Assembly: GCA_943913645.1 (NCBI GenBank)
Contig: CALTYZ010000010.1
Span: forward strand, 1 to 64,000
Length of the DNA: 64,000 bases
Reading direction: 5' to 3'
DNA from: an uncultured Corynebacterium sp.
GTDB taxonomy: Bacteria > Actinomycetota > Actinomycetes > Mycobacteriales > Mycobacteriaceae
Numbering within the stretch: the first letter of the stretch is position 1; each line of letters opens with the position of its first letter. Positions 1-6,951 of the stretch are shown piece after piece. The notes under the pieces were generated by a model, which did no database searches, had not been told where the DNA came from, and was given only the letters and a program-made list of their open reading frames with translations. The position numbers and the translations under genes were made by a program.

Positions 1-275
1 TCATCAGCCCCCACCACATTCGCCAAATTCGCCTCAACAACCCCAGCAACATCCAGAAGATGATTAGACAAAGCGTCCAACGCCTCAACCGAATAAAACT
101 CCGAAACACGCCCCAACCGCAAACCAACACCACGAAACCCAGACACCGTAGAAAACGTCGAAAGGTCGGAGAAACGGTTGAGCGAACTTGGCGCCCACAG
201 CGGTTCCGCCAGCTTTCGTAATCCGGTAGCGGCTTGTTCGATGTCACCAATCTCAATGCTTAAGCGTTCATTCAC
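1..275 (-). CDS. Small probable helical protein, partial (module partner of DUF3558 lipoproteins)
   Basis: The first 91 codons are visible; the 3' end lies outside the window. The GTG start at 275 has a GAAGG Shine-Dalgarno about 9 bases upstream. I do not recognise a named family. The protein is short, has no signal peptide or membrane segment, and reads as a helical chain with the core motif FSTVSGFRGVGLRLGRVS at about residues 42-59. The same core occurs in the gene at 2098-2340 and in the broken copies at 1220-1372 and 3162-3269. It lies 124 bases downstream of the lipoprotein gene at 400-1008, on the same strand. Size and helical character resemble WXG100/ESX-associated small proteins, but there is no WxG motif, so that link is only inference. 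Confidence 0.6.
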   Translation of the reverse strand, partial: MNERLSIEIGDIEQAATGLRKLAEPLWAPSSLNRFSDLSTFSTVSGFRGVGLRLGRVSEFYSVEALDALSNHLLDVAGVVEANLANVVGAD

Positions 276-399
276 GATGAGGTACCTTCGCCTGTTTGTT
301 CAATTCGGATTTAAGTCGTTTTGATCTTTAGAATATCGTCTCTGTTTACGCAGCATGCACGTACCGATGTGGATTGAAGTAAGCATCTACTAGTGCTTG

Positions 400-1008
400 T
401 TAGCGCCCAAATACTGCAAACATTGCCTCCGCCCGATTGATCGCCTCTACGCAGGCACGATCAGTTTCTATGCGGCCTGATGGCCCCCCGAAATGCGTAC
501 CAAACGAGCCACGCTTGGTGTCGATTTGAGCGAAACACGCACCCTCAATTCCAATTTTCGATTTGATTACGTACAGCTCGGGGATGGAAGCGGAGGTGAA
601 TTGCGGAAGGATTAAGCCATTTTCTTCAGCGATTGTTCTATCGATTTGTCCCCCGTAGAATCCCCCTGCCGAGGCGTCATCACTAGGCCCCCCGAAATTG
701 CATACGGCGATACCGTTGCTGAATGGGTCATTGGCGTCGTAGTACCGCATCTGATCAAACCCTGCTGCCGCGAACTCCTGCTCGGTGATTTCGGTACACG
801 GATTAAAGCCCTCATCACCTATGGCGTACGGGTCAAAGTCACCGAACTCCAAAAACCCGCTCGCAAACTCGAAGCCACGCGGTGCAGCACCAGCCGCATC
901 CTCACTGGTGTCAGACGCCGATTCAACTCCAACCTCCGCACCCGCGCAACCGGCAAGCAATCCGCCAGCTGCCAGCACCGCTGTGGCCACGGCAGTAGAT
1001 TTCTTCAC
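400..1008 (-). CDS. DUF3558-type lipoprotein (array copy A)
   Basis: Predicted 202-residue lipoprotein. The GTG start at 1008 gives VKKSTAVATAV, a typical signal peptide ending in the lipobox LLAGC, and has an AGGGGGG Shine-Dalgarno; longer upstream reading is not signal-like. The mature part starts with a low-complexity Ser/Asp/Ala linker. A conserved block follows: FEFASGFLEFGDFDPY, then NPCTEITEQEF, then a C-terminal Cys-containing helix (ACVEAINRAEAM). The NPCxxIT...G and late-Cys pattern fits the actinobacterial DUF3558 family, whose members are exported lipoproteins of unknown function. It is the best-preserved relative of the broken gene at 3391-4039, sharing 294 identical bases with it (441-734). 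Confidence 0.8.
   Translation of the reverse strand: MKKSTAVATAVLAAGGLLAGCAGAEVGVESASDTSEDAAGAAPRGFEFASGFLEFGDFDPYAIGDEGFNPCTEITEQEFAAAGFDQMRYYDANDPFSNGIAVCNFGGPSDDASAGGFYGGQIDRTIAEENGLILPQFTSASIPELYVIKSKIGIEGACFAQIDTKRGSFGTHFGGPSGRIETDRACVEAINRAEAMFAVFGR
441..734. repeat. Direct repeat, copy 1 (294 bp, identical to 3432-3725)
   Basis: Base-by-base reading shows the same 294 bases here and at 3432-3725, offset 2991, with no difference found. Similarity continues with scattered mismatches on the left into the gene's 3' flank (from about 292, matching about 3283). The block covers the 3' half of the lipoprotein gene. Identity this high inside otherwise divergent paralogues points to recent duplication or gene conversion. 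Confidence 0.85.
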
Positions 1009-1219
1009 CCCGACCCCCCTCACAAACCGAACCCAAAAAACAAAACGCCCGCACACGAAAGCCGCCCACCGGCAACCCCCGGCTAACAAACAACCGGGAG
1101 CCACAACGCCTATACAAACACCTGTCAACCTACAGTGCAAGACCGAGAACAGTACCAGCCCAACCTTGCCGACTACCAACACAGCGACAATTGGACAAAC
1201 CTCCCAACACCCCCGGCGA

Positions 1220-1372
1220 CTAGAACGCCGAAATACGCCCTAGCCTCAGACCAACACCCCAAAACCCAGACACCGTTGAGCCACCAGACACGCCTAACTC
1301 CGTTCGCCCGCTCGATAACCTCAGTGCCAATTGCCCATCGGCTATTACTGCCACCCCAGATGTTTCGTTAAT
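1220..1372 (-). pseudogene. Truncated copy of the small module protein
   Basis: Reading the minus strand gives an open stretch ending in TAG at 1220-1222 that carries TVSGFWGVGLRLGRISAF, clearly the core of the small protein at 1-275. It lacks the intact N-terminal part seen in the other copies and stops about 30 residues short. No convincing start or ribosome site is seen. It sits directly upstream of lipoprotein copy A, the same position the small gene at 2098-2340 holds relative to copy B. I read it as a decayed copy; the left-hand boundary (1372) is approximate. Confidence 0.6.
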
Positions 1373-1429
1373 CTCGCATAATATTTAGGATGCATCGCAA
1401 ACCCAGCGAAGGCGTGACCCGGTGTCAGA

Positions 1430-2050
1430 TTAATCGTGATCGCTAGGTGTGCCGTAGTTGAGAAACAGCCTTTCGGCATATTCGATTGCCATCTCGCATG
1501 CTTCACCAGTAGTAATCCTCCGAGGTGAGCCGCCGGCTTGAGTGCCAAAAGCTCCGCGCACAGTGTCGATTTGTGTGTAGCACACGCCCTCCATGCCGTT
1601 AGCTGCCGCCAGTGTGTACAACTCTGGCAACACCTTCGATTGATACTCAGCCAAGATCAAACCCCGCTGTTCTGCGATGCGTCTGTCGATTACACCACCA
1701 TAGACCCCTCCGCCTGCCGCGTCGTCCCGGTCTGAAGCGAAATCGCACACAGCAAGACCCTTGCTGAGTGGGTTTTCGCCGTCGTAATTCATGCCCTCAA
1801 ACCCTGCCTCGACGAACTCCTGCTCGGTGATCTCTGTACACGGATTAAAGCCGTTATCGCCCAGCGTGTACGGGTCAAAGTCACCGAACTCCAAAAACCC
1901 GCTCGCAAACTCGAAACCACGCGGCGCAACACCAGCAGCATCCTCACTGGTGTCAGACGCCGAATCAATCCTAGATTCAACACCCGCGCAACCGGCGAGC
2001 AGTCCACTAGCTGCCAGTACTGCTGTGACCACGGCAGTCGATTTCTTCAC
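1430..2050 (-). CDS. DUF3558-type lipoprotein (array copy B)
   Basis: Predicted 206-residue lipoprotein. The GTG start at 2050 gives VKKSTAVVTAV with lipobox LLAGC; a GAGGAAAC ribosome site is about 8-11 bases upstream. The order is the same as in copy A: signal peptide, Ser/Asp linker, FASGFLEFGDFDPYTLGD, NPCTEITEQEF, then a Cys-containing C-terminal helix (ACEMAIEYAERL). It differs from A through much of the C-terminal half, so this copy diverged earlier. The small-protein gene at 2098-2340 ends 47 bases upstream and is probably cotranscribed. Function unknown; it would be anchored to the outer face of the cytoplasmic membrane. Confidence 0.8.
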   Translation of the reverse strand: MKKSTAVVTAVLAASGLLAGCAGVESRIDSASDTSEDAAGVAPRGFEFASGFLEFGDFDPYTLGDNGFNPCTEITEQEFVEAGFEGMNYDGENPLSKGLAVCDFASDRDDAAGGGVYGGVIDRRIAEQRGLILAEYQSKVLPELYTLAAANGMEGVCYTQIDTVRGAFGTQAGGSPRRITTGEACEMAIEYAERLFLNYGTPSDHD

Positions 2051-2097
2051 CCCAAAACGTTTCCTCAGCAATTCATAGTGCCCGTACAGAACCCCAC

Positions 2098-2340
2098 CTA
2101 CCCATGCGAACCACCCACACAACAGTGGTCGGCCAAAGAGCCCAACGCCTCAGGCGAATAAAAACTCGAAACACGCCCCAACCGCAAACCAACACCACGA
2201 AACCCAGACACCGTAGAAAACGCAGTTAGCCCAGATCGACCAGTCTCGGCCGTTCTCGAACCGAGCACATCGGCTTGTCGCCGCAGATATTCGATTGCCA
2301 GATTTAATGAGTTCAGGTCTAAATCAATACCGTTTCCCAT
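2098..2340 (-). CDS. Small probable helical protein (module partner), short form
   Basis: An 80-residue reading frame with ATG at 2340 and a GGGGGA ribosome site about 7 bases upstream. Its middle carries the shared core FSTVSGFRGVGLRLGRVS. Its end, SLADHCCVGGSHG, departs from the longer copy at 1-275 (SNHLLDVAGVVEAN). A one-base shift near DHCC would restore a reading frame running on towards lipoprotein B, so the short tail may come from an old indel. However, the broken copy at 3162-3269 ends in a similar CCV tail, so the short form is not unique. No signal peptide, no membrane segment. Function unknown; it could be a genuine short form or a pseudogene. Confidence 0.5.
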   Translation of the reverse strand: MGNGIDLDLNSLNLAIEYLRRQADVLGSRTAETGRSGLTAFSTVSGFRGVGLRLGRVSSFYSPEALGSLADHCCVGGSHG

Positions 2341-2441
2341 GACGATTCCCCCAATAAGATTTCAATATTATTCGAGTTTTTCAGATAGTGCTTATAATTT
2401 TTATGCATTGCTTGGCAGTGCAATGTAGCAACGGGCAATCG

Positions 2442-3098
2442 TCACGCAGGCTCCGTAGGTTCTCCGTACCGCATATACAGCGCTTCTAGGTCATTGATCG
2501 CGAGAGCGCATGCCTCATCGGTAGTTATTCGCCCTCGTGGCCCAGCCACCTGAGTGCCAAAACCTCCGCGCACCGTATCGATTTGCGTGAAACAGCTGGC
2601 CCCATTGTCTCTACGAGGCTTGAGTACGTACATCTCTGGTAACAATTCAGAGGTGTAACCATGGATGACTAAGTCTCGTTCCTCTGCTACCACGCGGTTA
2701 ATCGTCCCGTTAGAAAATCCTCTAACTACACCGTCGTCACGGATTTCCCCAAAGTAACACGACGTCATACCGTCACTGAGAACATCAGGCTCTGTCTGGC
2801 CCCGCTTGTTATCGAACCCTGCTGCCGCGAACTCCTGCTCGGTGATCTCAGTACACGGATTGAAGATGTCATCGCCCAACGTGTACGGGTCAAAGTCACC
2901 GAACTCCAAAAACCCGCTCGCAAACTCGAAACCGCGCGGCGCAACACCAGCAGCCGTAGGCTGATCAGACCCACTCCGGTGCGGCACCTCACCAACCTCG
3001 GTTGAGCCAGACGCCGGTCCAACTTCAGCACCCGCACAACCAGAAAACAATCCGCCAGCTGCCAGCATCACTGTGACCACGACAGTAGACTTCTTCAC
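2442..3098 (-). CDS. DUF3558-type lipoprotein (array copy C)
   Basis: Predicted 218-residue lipoprotein. The GTG start at 3098 is preceded by GAGGGGG; the signal peptide MKKSTVVVTVML ends in lipobox LFSGC. The linker is longer than in A and B (about residues 24-50, rich in Ser, Gly and Glu). It is followed by the shared block FASGFLEFGDFDPYTLGDD, NPCTEITEQEF and a Cys-bearing C-terminal helix (ACALAINDLEAL). It is the third intact paralogue in the array. The remnant at 3162-3269 lies upstream and the small gene 2098-2340 begins 101 bases downstream, so it follows the alternating layout. Function unknown. Confidence 0.8.
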   Translation of the reverse strand: MKKSTVVVTVMLAAGGLFSGCAGAEVGPASGSTEVGEVPHRSGSDQPTAAGVAPRGFEFASGFLEFGDFDPYTLGDDIFNPCTEITEQEFAAAGFDNKRGQTEPDVLSDGMTSCYFGEIRDDGVVRGFSNGTINRVVAEERDLVIHGYTSELLPEMYVLKPRRDNGASCFTQIDTVRGGFGTQVAGPRGRITTDEACALAINDLEALYMRYGEPTEPA

Positions 3099-3161
3099 CC
3101 CGAAACCCCCTCACAAAACTTTTCCCCGCAGATCATCCTGCCAGTACACAAACCTATTCGT

Positions 3162-3269
3162 CTAGCCCCGCCGACCACTCACACAGCAGCGGCCGGTCAA
3201 AGCGTCCAACGTTTCAGGCGAACAAAAGCTCGAGATACGCCAAACCTCAATGGCTGTCTGTTCACGCAT
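3162..3269 (-). pseudogene. Internally deleted copy of the small module protein
   Basis: A 35-codon in-frame ORF (ATG at 3269, TAG at 3162-3164) joins a short N-terminal piece directly to the C-terminal segment of the small protein: RISSFCSPETLDALTGRCCV, matching the tail of the gene at 2098-2340. The conserved core (FSTVSGFRGVGL) is missing, so the middle has been deleted in frame. No strong ribosome site. It is placed just downstream of the broken lipoprotein gene 3391-4039 and upstream of copy C. It is most simply a deletion relic, though translation of a mini-protein cannot be excluded. Confidence 0.5.
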
Positions 3270-3390
3270 GACGAAGCGTCACACCGGTTTGTTCAATTCG
3301 GAGTTAAGTCGTTTTGATCTTTAGAATATCGTCTTTATTTACGCAGCATGCGCGTACCGATGTGGATTGAAGTAGGCATACTAGTGCTTG

Positions 3391-4039
3391 TTAGCGCCCA
3401 AATACTGCAAACATCGCCTCTGCCCGCTTAATCGCCTCTACGCAGGCACGATCAGTTTCTATGCGGCCTGATGGCCCCCCGAAATGCGTACCAAACGAGC
3501 CACGCTTGGTGTCGATTTGAGCGAAACACGCACCCTCAATTCCAATTTTCGATTTGATTACGTACAGCTCGGGGATGGAAGCGGAGGTGAATTGCGGAAG
3601 GATTAAGCCATTTTCTTCAGCGATTGTTCTATCGATTTGTCCCCCGTAGAATCCCCCTGCCGAGGCGTCATCACTAGGCCCCCCGAAATTGCATACGGCG
3701 ATACCGTTGCTGAATGGGTCATTGGTATGCGTAGTACCGCATCTGCTCAAACCCCGCTGCGGCGAACTCCTGCTCGGTGATTTCGGTACACGGATTGAAG
3801 ATGTCATCACCTATGGTGTACGGGTCAAAGTCACCGAACTCCAAAAAACCGCTCTCAAACTCGAAACCACGCGGCCCAACACCAGCAGAGTGGGAATGAT
3901 CAGCACCACTCTCCCGCACCGCCTCAGCAACCCCGCCTGCATCAGTTGCCGATTCACCCCGAGATCCAGTGTCCGCACAGCTGACAAGCAGAATGACCGC
4001 TGCCAGCAACATTGCAACAACAGCAGTAGATTTCCCCAC
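3391..4039 (-). pseudogene. Frameshifted DUF3558-type lipoprotein (array copy D)
   Basis: The N-terminal part starts at GTG 4039 (or 4042; a GGGGGAG site lies upstream) with VGKSTAVVAML and lipobox LLVSC. It runs through FESGFLEFGDFDPY and NPCTEITEQEF, then stops after FEQMRYYAYQ at 3719. The C-terminal half continues in another frame from TNDPFSNGIAV to the stop at 3391. Against copy A (400-1008) the only cause is one extra base near 3726-3730: copy A has 10 bases where this copy has 11. Everything downstream of the shift is identical or nearly identical to copy A, so the break is recent. A sequencing error in the source is the main alternative. Confidence 0.8.
3432..3725. repeat. Direct repeat, copy 2 (294 bp, identical to 441-734)
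   Basis: This is the second copy of the 294-base block described at 441-734. It covers the 3' half of the frameshifted lipoprotein gene; its right-hand edge lies at the frameshift (3726 onward), which suggests that the indel and the exchange endpoint are connected. The left flank (about 3283-3431) still resembles 292-440 with scattered substitutions, including the intergenic stretch downstream of the stop codon. Confidence 0.85.
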
Positions 4040-4100
4040 CACGAAACTCCCCCACATACACACAAAACGCAACCCTGAAACGCCACCTAGTCCCGGAAAA

Positions 4101-5054
4101 TTAGGACAACCGGTGGGCCAGATACAGGCGTTCCATGTTACTGATCGCAACAGCGCACAGTTCGTCGTGCGAACGAGAGCCGTTGACGTTGCCAGCGCCG
4201 GTGAAGAATTCTCCACGCACGGTCTCAAGGTGGGCGGTGCAGTAGGAAGGGCCGTTGCTGTCAGTGCGCGTAGTTACATACAGCGAGGGCAATACTTCAG
4301 ACGAGTACGATTCATCGACTCGCTCGAACGCGGCGGTTGTTTGGCGGTTCATCTTCCGGGCGCCGATGTCCTCCACAATGGTGCCGCCCATGGCGCGGAC
4401 GTCGCTAAGTTTCTCTACGCTGGCGCCTTCGGCGCGATCAGTGGCGGAGGTTTCGGGCGACGTAGCCTCAGATGCAGCATCGGCGCGACCAACACGACCA
4501 TCGGTGCTGCTGCTGGTCTGCATGCGCGAGACCAGGCAAATATTGGTGCCTTCCGTAAACGGCTTCCAATCTTGTGGAAGGGGCTCAACCCCAGGGATGC
4601 CTGCGGCGCGGTATTCCTCACGCGTAATGGCTGTGCAGGGATCAAAAAGCTCGCCGTCAAACGTTACTGGGTCGAACTTGCCAAATTCCAGGATGCCGCT
4701 TTTGAACTCGAAGCCTTTCGGTCGGCCTTGCGTCTTCGGTTTGACCTGTGCCTCAGGTTCAGAAATGCGAGAGGTCTTACTACTGGGGCGATCAGGTCTG
4801 CTCACGGCACCATTGTCTGAGCCTGCGCCGTCTTGAATACCTGAGGCGGTGGATGCTGAGCGCTCGTCGTCGTCTTCGTCTTTATCGCGGGAGCCAGACA
4901 GTCTTTGGTCTTCCGACTTGGAAACACCATTTCCATTTTCGGTGATCGGCGGCGCTGTCGACAGCTCGGTACCAATCCCGGATTCGCCTAGTGACGGCCC
5001 GGAGCATCCGGTGAGGAGCAACACGAGCATCGCGGCGAGAATTTTCTTCGGCAC
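4101..5054 (-). CDS. Divergent DUF3558-type lipoprotein (first gene of the array)
   Basis: Predicted 317 residues, GTG start at 5054 with GAGGGGG upstream. The signal peptide MPKKILAAMLVLLLTGC ends in a clear lipobox. A long disordered, strongly charged linker follows (about residues 20-110, with KDEDDDER). Then comes the family block FEFKSGILEFGKFDPVTFDG and DPCTAITREEY, and a Cys-containing C-terminal helix (LCAVAISNMERL). It is longer and more distant than copies A-D, with an insertion rich in Ala, Ser and Thr between the two conserved parts. It is the promoter-proximal member; the 78 bases upstream are AT-rich (5055-5132). It may be the ancestral gene from which the shorter copies arose. 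Function unknown. Confidence 0.8.
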   Translation of the reverse strand: MPKKILAAMLVLLLTGCSGPSLGESGIGTELSTAPPITENGNGVSKSEDQRLSGSRDKDEDDDERSASTASGIQDGAGSDNGAVSRPDRPSSKTSRISEPEAQVKPKTQGRPKGFEFKSGILEFGKFDPVTFDGELFDPCTAITREEYRAAGIPGVEPLPQDWKPFTEGTNICLVSRMQTSSSTDGRVGRADAASEATSPETSATDRAEGASVEKLSDVRAMGGTIVEDIGARKMNRQTTAAFERVDESYSSEVLPSLYVTTRTDSNGPSYCTAHLETVRGEFFTGAGNVNGSRSHDELCAVAISNMERLYLAHRLS

Positions 5055-5132
5055 GTCGTCCCCCTCTCGTTACTAGGTTTCTTTAAACATTGTGCCTTAT
5101 ATACAACAATAATGCTTACTTTTTAATGCATG

Positions 5133-5942
5133 TCATCGGCGAATCGCCTTCCAGATTTCGGTGTTCGTGTCGTGCCAAAGCGGTTTTGCCCAATCACCGA
5201 ACTCCTTATCAGTCAGCAAAATCATAGCTTGAGCATCGGAAACCCACAGATAAGTTCCAGCCATTCCAAAATGGCCGACCGTTTCCTCCGGCATCCCCTC
5301 ACCGGTCCAATGCGGGAATTTATTTCCCTTGATTTCAAATCCAAGCCCCCACGGACATGGTTTTTGCATCCCATATCCTGGCACCACACCGCGTAAGTCT
5401 CCAAACTGGTTGGTACGCGCCTCGCGCAAGGATGCTTCCGCCAGCAGTTGCGGGTTGAGCAATTCCTGGGCAAACAAGCACATATCGCGTAAGGACGCCT
5501 CCGCCCCATGTCCGGCACTTCCCACCAACCGCGCTGTTGTCATCCCCAACGGCTCAAAGACTCCTGCACGCAGATATTCAGGAAAGGAAATACCGGTGGT
5601 TTCCTCTACGTGCTCCGCCAGGATCTCATACCCGGCAGAGGAATAGATCCGCCGCTCACCAGCGGGCTTTTCCGGCTGACGGGAGGCAAACCCCACGCCT
5701 GAGGCGTGTGCGAGAAGATGGCGGGGTGTGGAATTTTCCGGACCTACAGCGTCATCAAGCGCGAAAGCCCCTTCTTCAACCGCAAGTAGAACCGCATATG
5801 CGGTGAGCAACTTCGTCACGCTCGCGAGTTCATAGACCCGATCCGCATCACCCAGCGTTTCATTATGGCTGCCGATAAGTGCGGCAGAAACGTTGTTGAC
5901 CGGCCACGATCCAAGATATTTTTCAAGCAGCTGAGCGCTCAT
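5133..5942 (-). CDS. Beta-lactamase-fold serine hydrolase
   Basis: About 269 residues, start chosen at ATG 5942 because an AGGA site lies 8 bases upstream; ATG 5948 is possible. The protein has the penicillin-binding SxxK motif (SVTK in ELASVTKLLTAY, about residue 43), a YSS triad in place of the usual YxN of class C enzymes (IYSSAGYEIL), and a C-terminal HFGMAG block corresponding to the KTG/HxG motif. There is no signal peptide, so it appears cytoplasmic, unlike true penicillin-binding proteins. Such proteins are usually esterases or D-amino-acid peptidases; the substrate cannot be told. It lies 10 bases after the DUF4230-like gene and probably shares its transcript. Confidence 0.8.
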   Translation of the reverse strand: MSAQLLEKYLGSWPVNNVSAALIGSHNETLGDADRVYELASVTKLLTAYAVLLAVEEGAFALDDAVGPENSTPRHLLAHASGVGFASRQPEKPAGERRIYSSAGYEILAEHVEETTGISFPEYLRAGVFEPLGMTTARLVGSAGHGAEASLRDMCLFAQELLNPQLLAEASLREARTNQFGDLRGVVPGYGMQKPCPWGLGFEIKGNKFPHWTGEGMPEETVGHFGMAGTYLWVSDAQAMILLTDKEFGDWAKPLWHDTNTEIWKAIRR

Positions 5943-5952
5943 GCGCATGATC

Positions 5953-6615
5953 CTAGCCGTTTGTCCACATAAAGGACACCTCATAACCCTCAAGTGGTGT
6001 ACCGGCTATCAGCGCACGTGCATGGGATTCCAGCAAATCCTCCACCCGATCAGAAGCGCGATCCAACAGCCCTTGCTCAACTGCCTGGTCTTTCGCGCTG
6101 CGCTCCTGCTCCGCAATGAACTCGGTGACATCTTCCACCCGCACCTGATTCAGCGGATTCATGGATTGATCGTGCACCACCACGCTTTCAGCGTCGATAG
6201 TAGAAGACAGCACCTCCACCTGTGGCACGGTGAGTTGAAGCTGCTGGGCGGCATTATCAACCTCGGCTGTGATCGCGTCGGCGTGTTTCACACCGGCGCG
6301 CACCACGCCGTCATAGCTGACCAGGAAGTTGCGCCCAGTAAACGGCACTTCAAAACCGCGCAGTACAAGGCCTTCCTTGTCAAAGCTCCCCACGTTGGAA
6401 TACACGTACTCCTCTACTGCGAGTTCGGCGACAGCGTTGAATGACGCACCGATCGAATCAGCTGTGATGCGCTCCTCCCCTACCCGAAACCACGACGGAC
6501 GCACTACAATCGCCGCCGCTACCAGCAGGATTACCAGTGCGGCAAGCAGCAACCACCCTCCTGCACGCGGACGTACCCGATCTAATTCGGCGTGTGGCTT
6601 TGCACCTGTGCTCAT
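5953..6615 (-). CDS. DUF4230-like membrane-anchored protein
   Basis: 220 residues from ATG 6615, whose ATGA overlap with the stop of the preceding gene indicates translational coupling. One N-terminal membrane helix (WLLLAALVILLVAAAIVV, about residues 18-36) is followed by an extracytoplasmic domain. That domain has the sequence feel of DUF4230 (a YSNVGSFDKEG-type strand, GRNFLVSYDGVVRAGV, then a helical C-terminus). The family's function is unknown; in other bacteria it occurs as membrane-attached proteins. The longer open frame upstream of 6615 overlaps the neighbouring gene and is not signal-like. Confidence 0.65.
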   Translation of the reverse strand: MSTGAKPHAELDRVRPRAGGWLLLAALVILLVAAAIVVRPSWFRVGEERITADSIGASFNAVAELAVEEYVYSNVGSFDKEGLVLRGFEVPFTGRNFLVSYDGVVRAGVKHADAITAEVDNAAQQLQLTVPQVEVLSSTIDAESVVVHDQSMNPLNQVRVEDVTEFIAEQERSAKDQAVEQGLLDRASDRVEDLLESHARALIAGTPLEGYEVSFMWTNG

Positions 6616-6827
6616 GGCGCGGAGTCTACCGCTGCGCCCCGACGCCACTGTCGCCACCGTCGAACACACAGCCAGGTAAGAGCAATCAAGACGCCGGCCA
6701 GCAGCCCCGGCCAGATGGCTGGCTCTGGCTGAAACAGGTTGTACACAGCCTGCACAAAGGCCAGGAACGCGAAAAACCCGATGAAGCCAATGATGGTCTG
6801 CCACATGAGATCTTTGCGCTCGTTCAC
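6612..6827 (-). CDS. Small membrane protein
   Basis: 71 codons from GTG 6827 (alternative ATG at 6806). Two hydrophobic stretches, IIGFIGFFAFLAFVQAVY and a second around LLAGVLIALTWLCV, predict two membrane helices separated by a short loop; the C-terminus is Arg-rich (RRWRQWRRG) and should face the cytoplasm. Its TGA overlaps the ATG of the DUF4230-like gene (ATGA), so the two are translated together. No family name recognised. The upstream ribosome site is weak, so the exact start is unsure. Confidence 0.6.
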   Translation of the reverse strand: MNERKDLMWQTIIGFIGFFAFLAFVQAVYNLFQPEPAIWPGLLAGVLIALTWLCVRRWRQWRRGAAVDSAP

Positions 6828-6951
6828 ACGCCGAGACTTTACCCCTAGTGCGCATCGGCGGCTTGTTTCGTAATGTGCAGGGAAACACCTCGCGTCTGGT
6901 GGTCGCGCCCCGACCCTCAGACTGTTCCTTCGAGTACAGAAAGCGTTCTAC

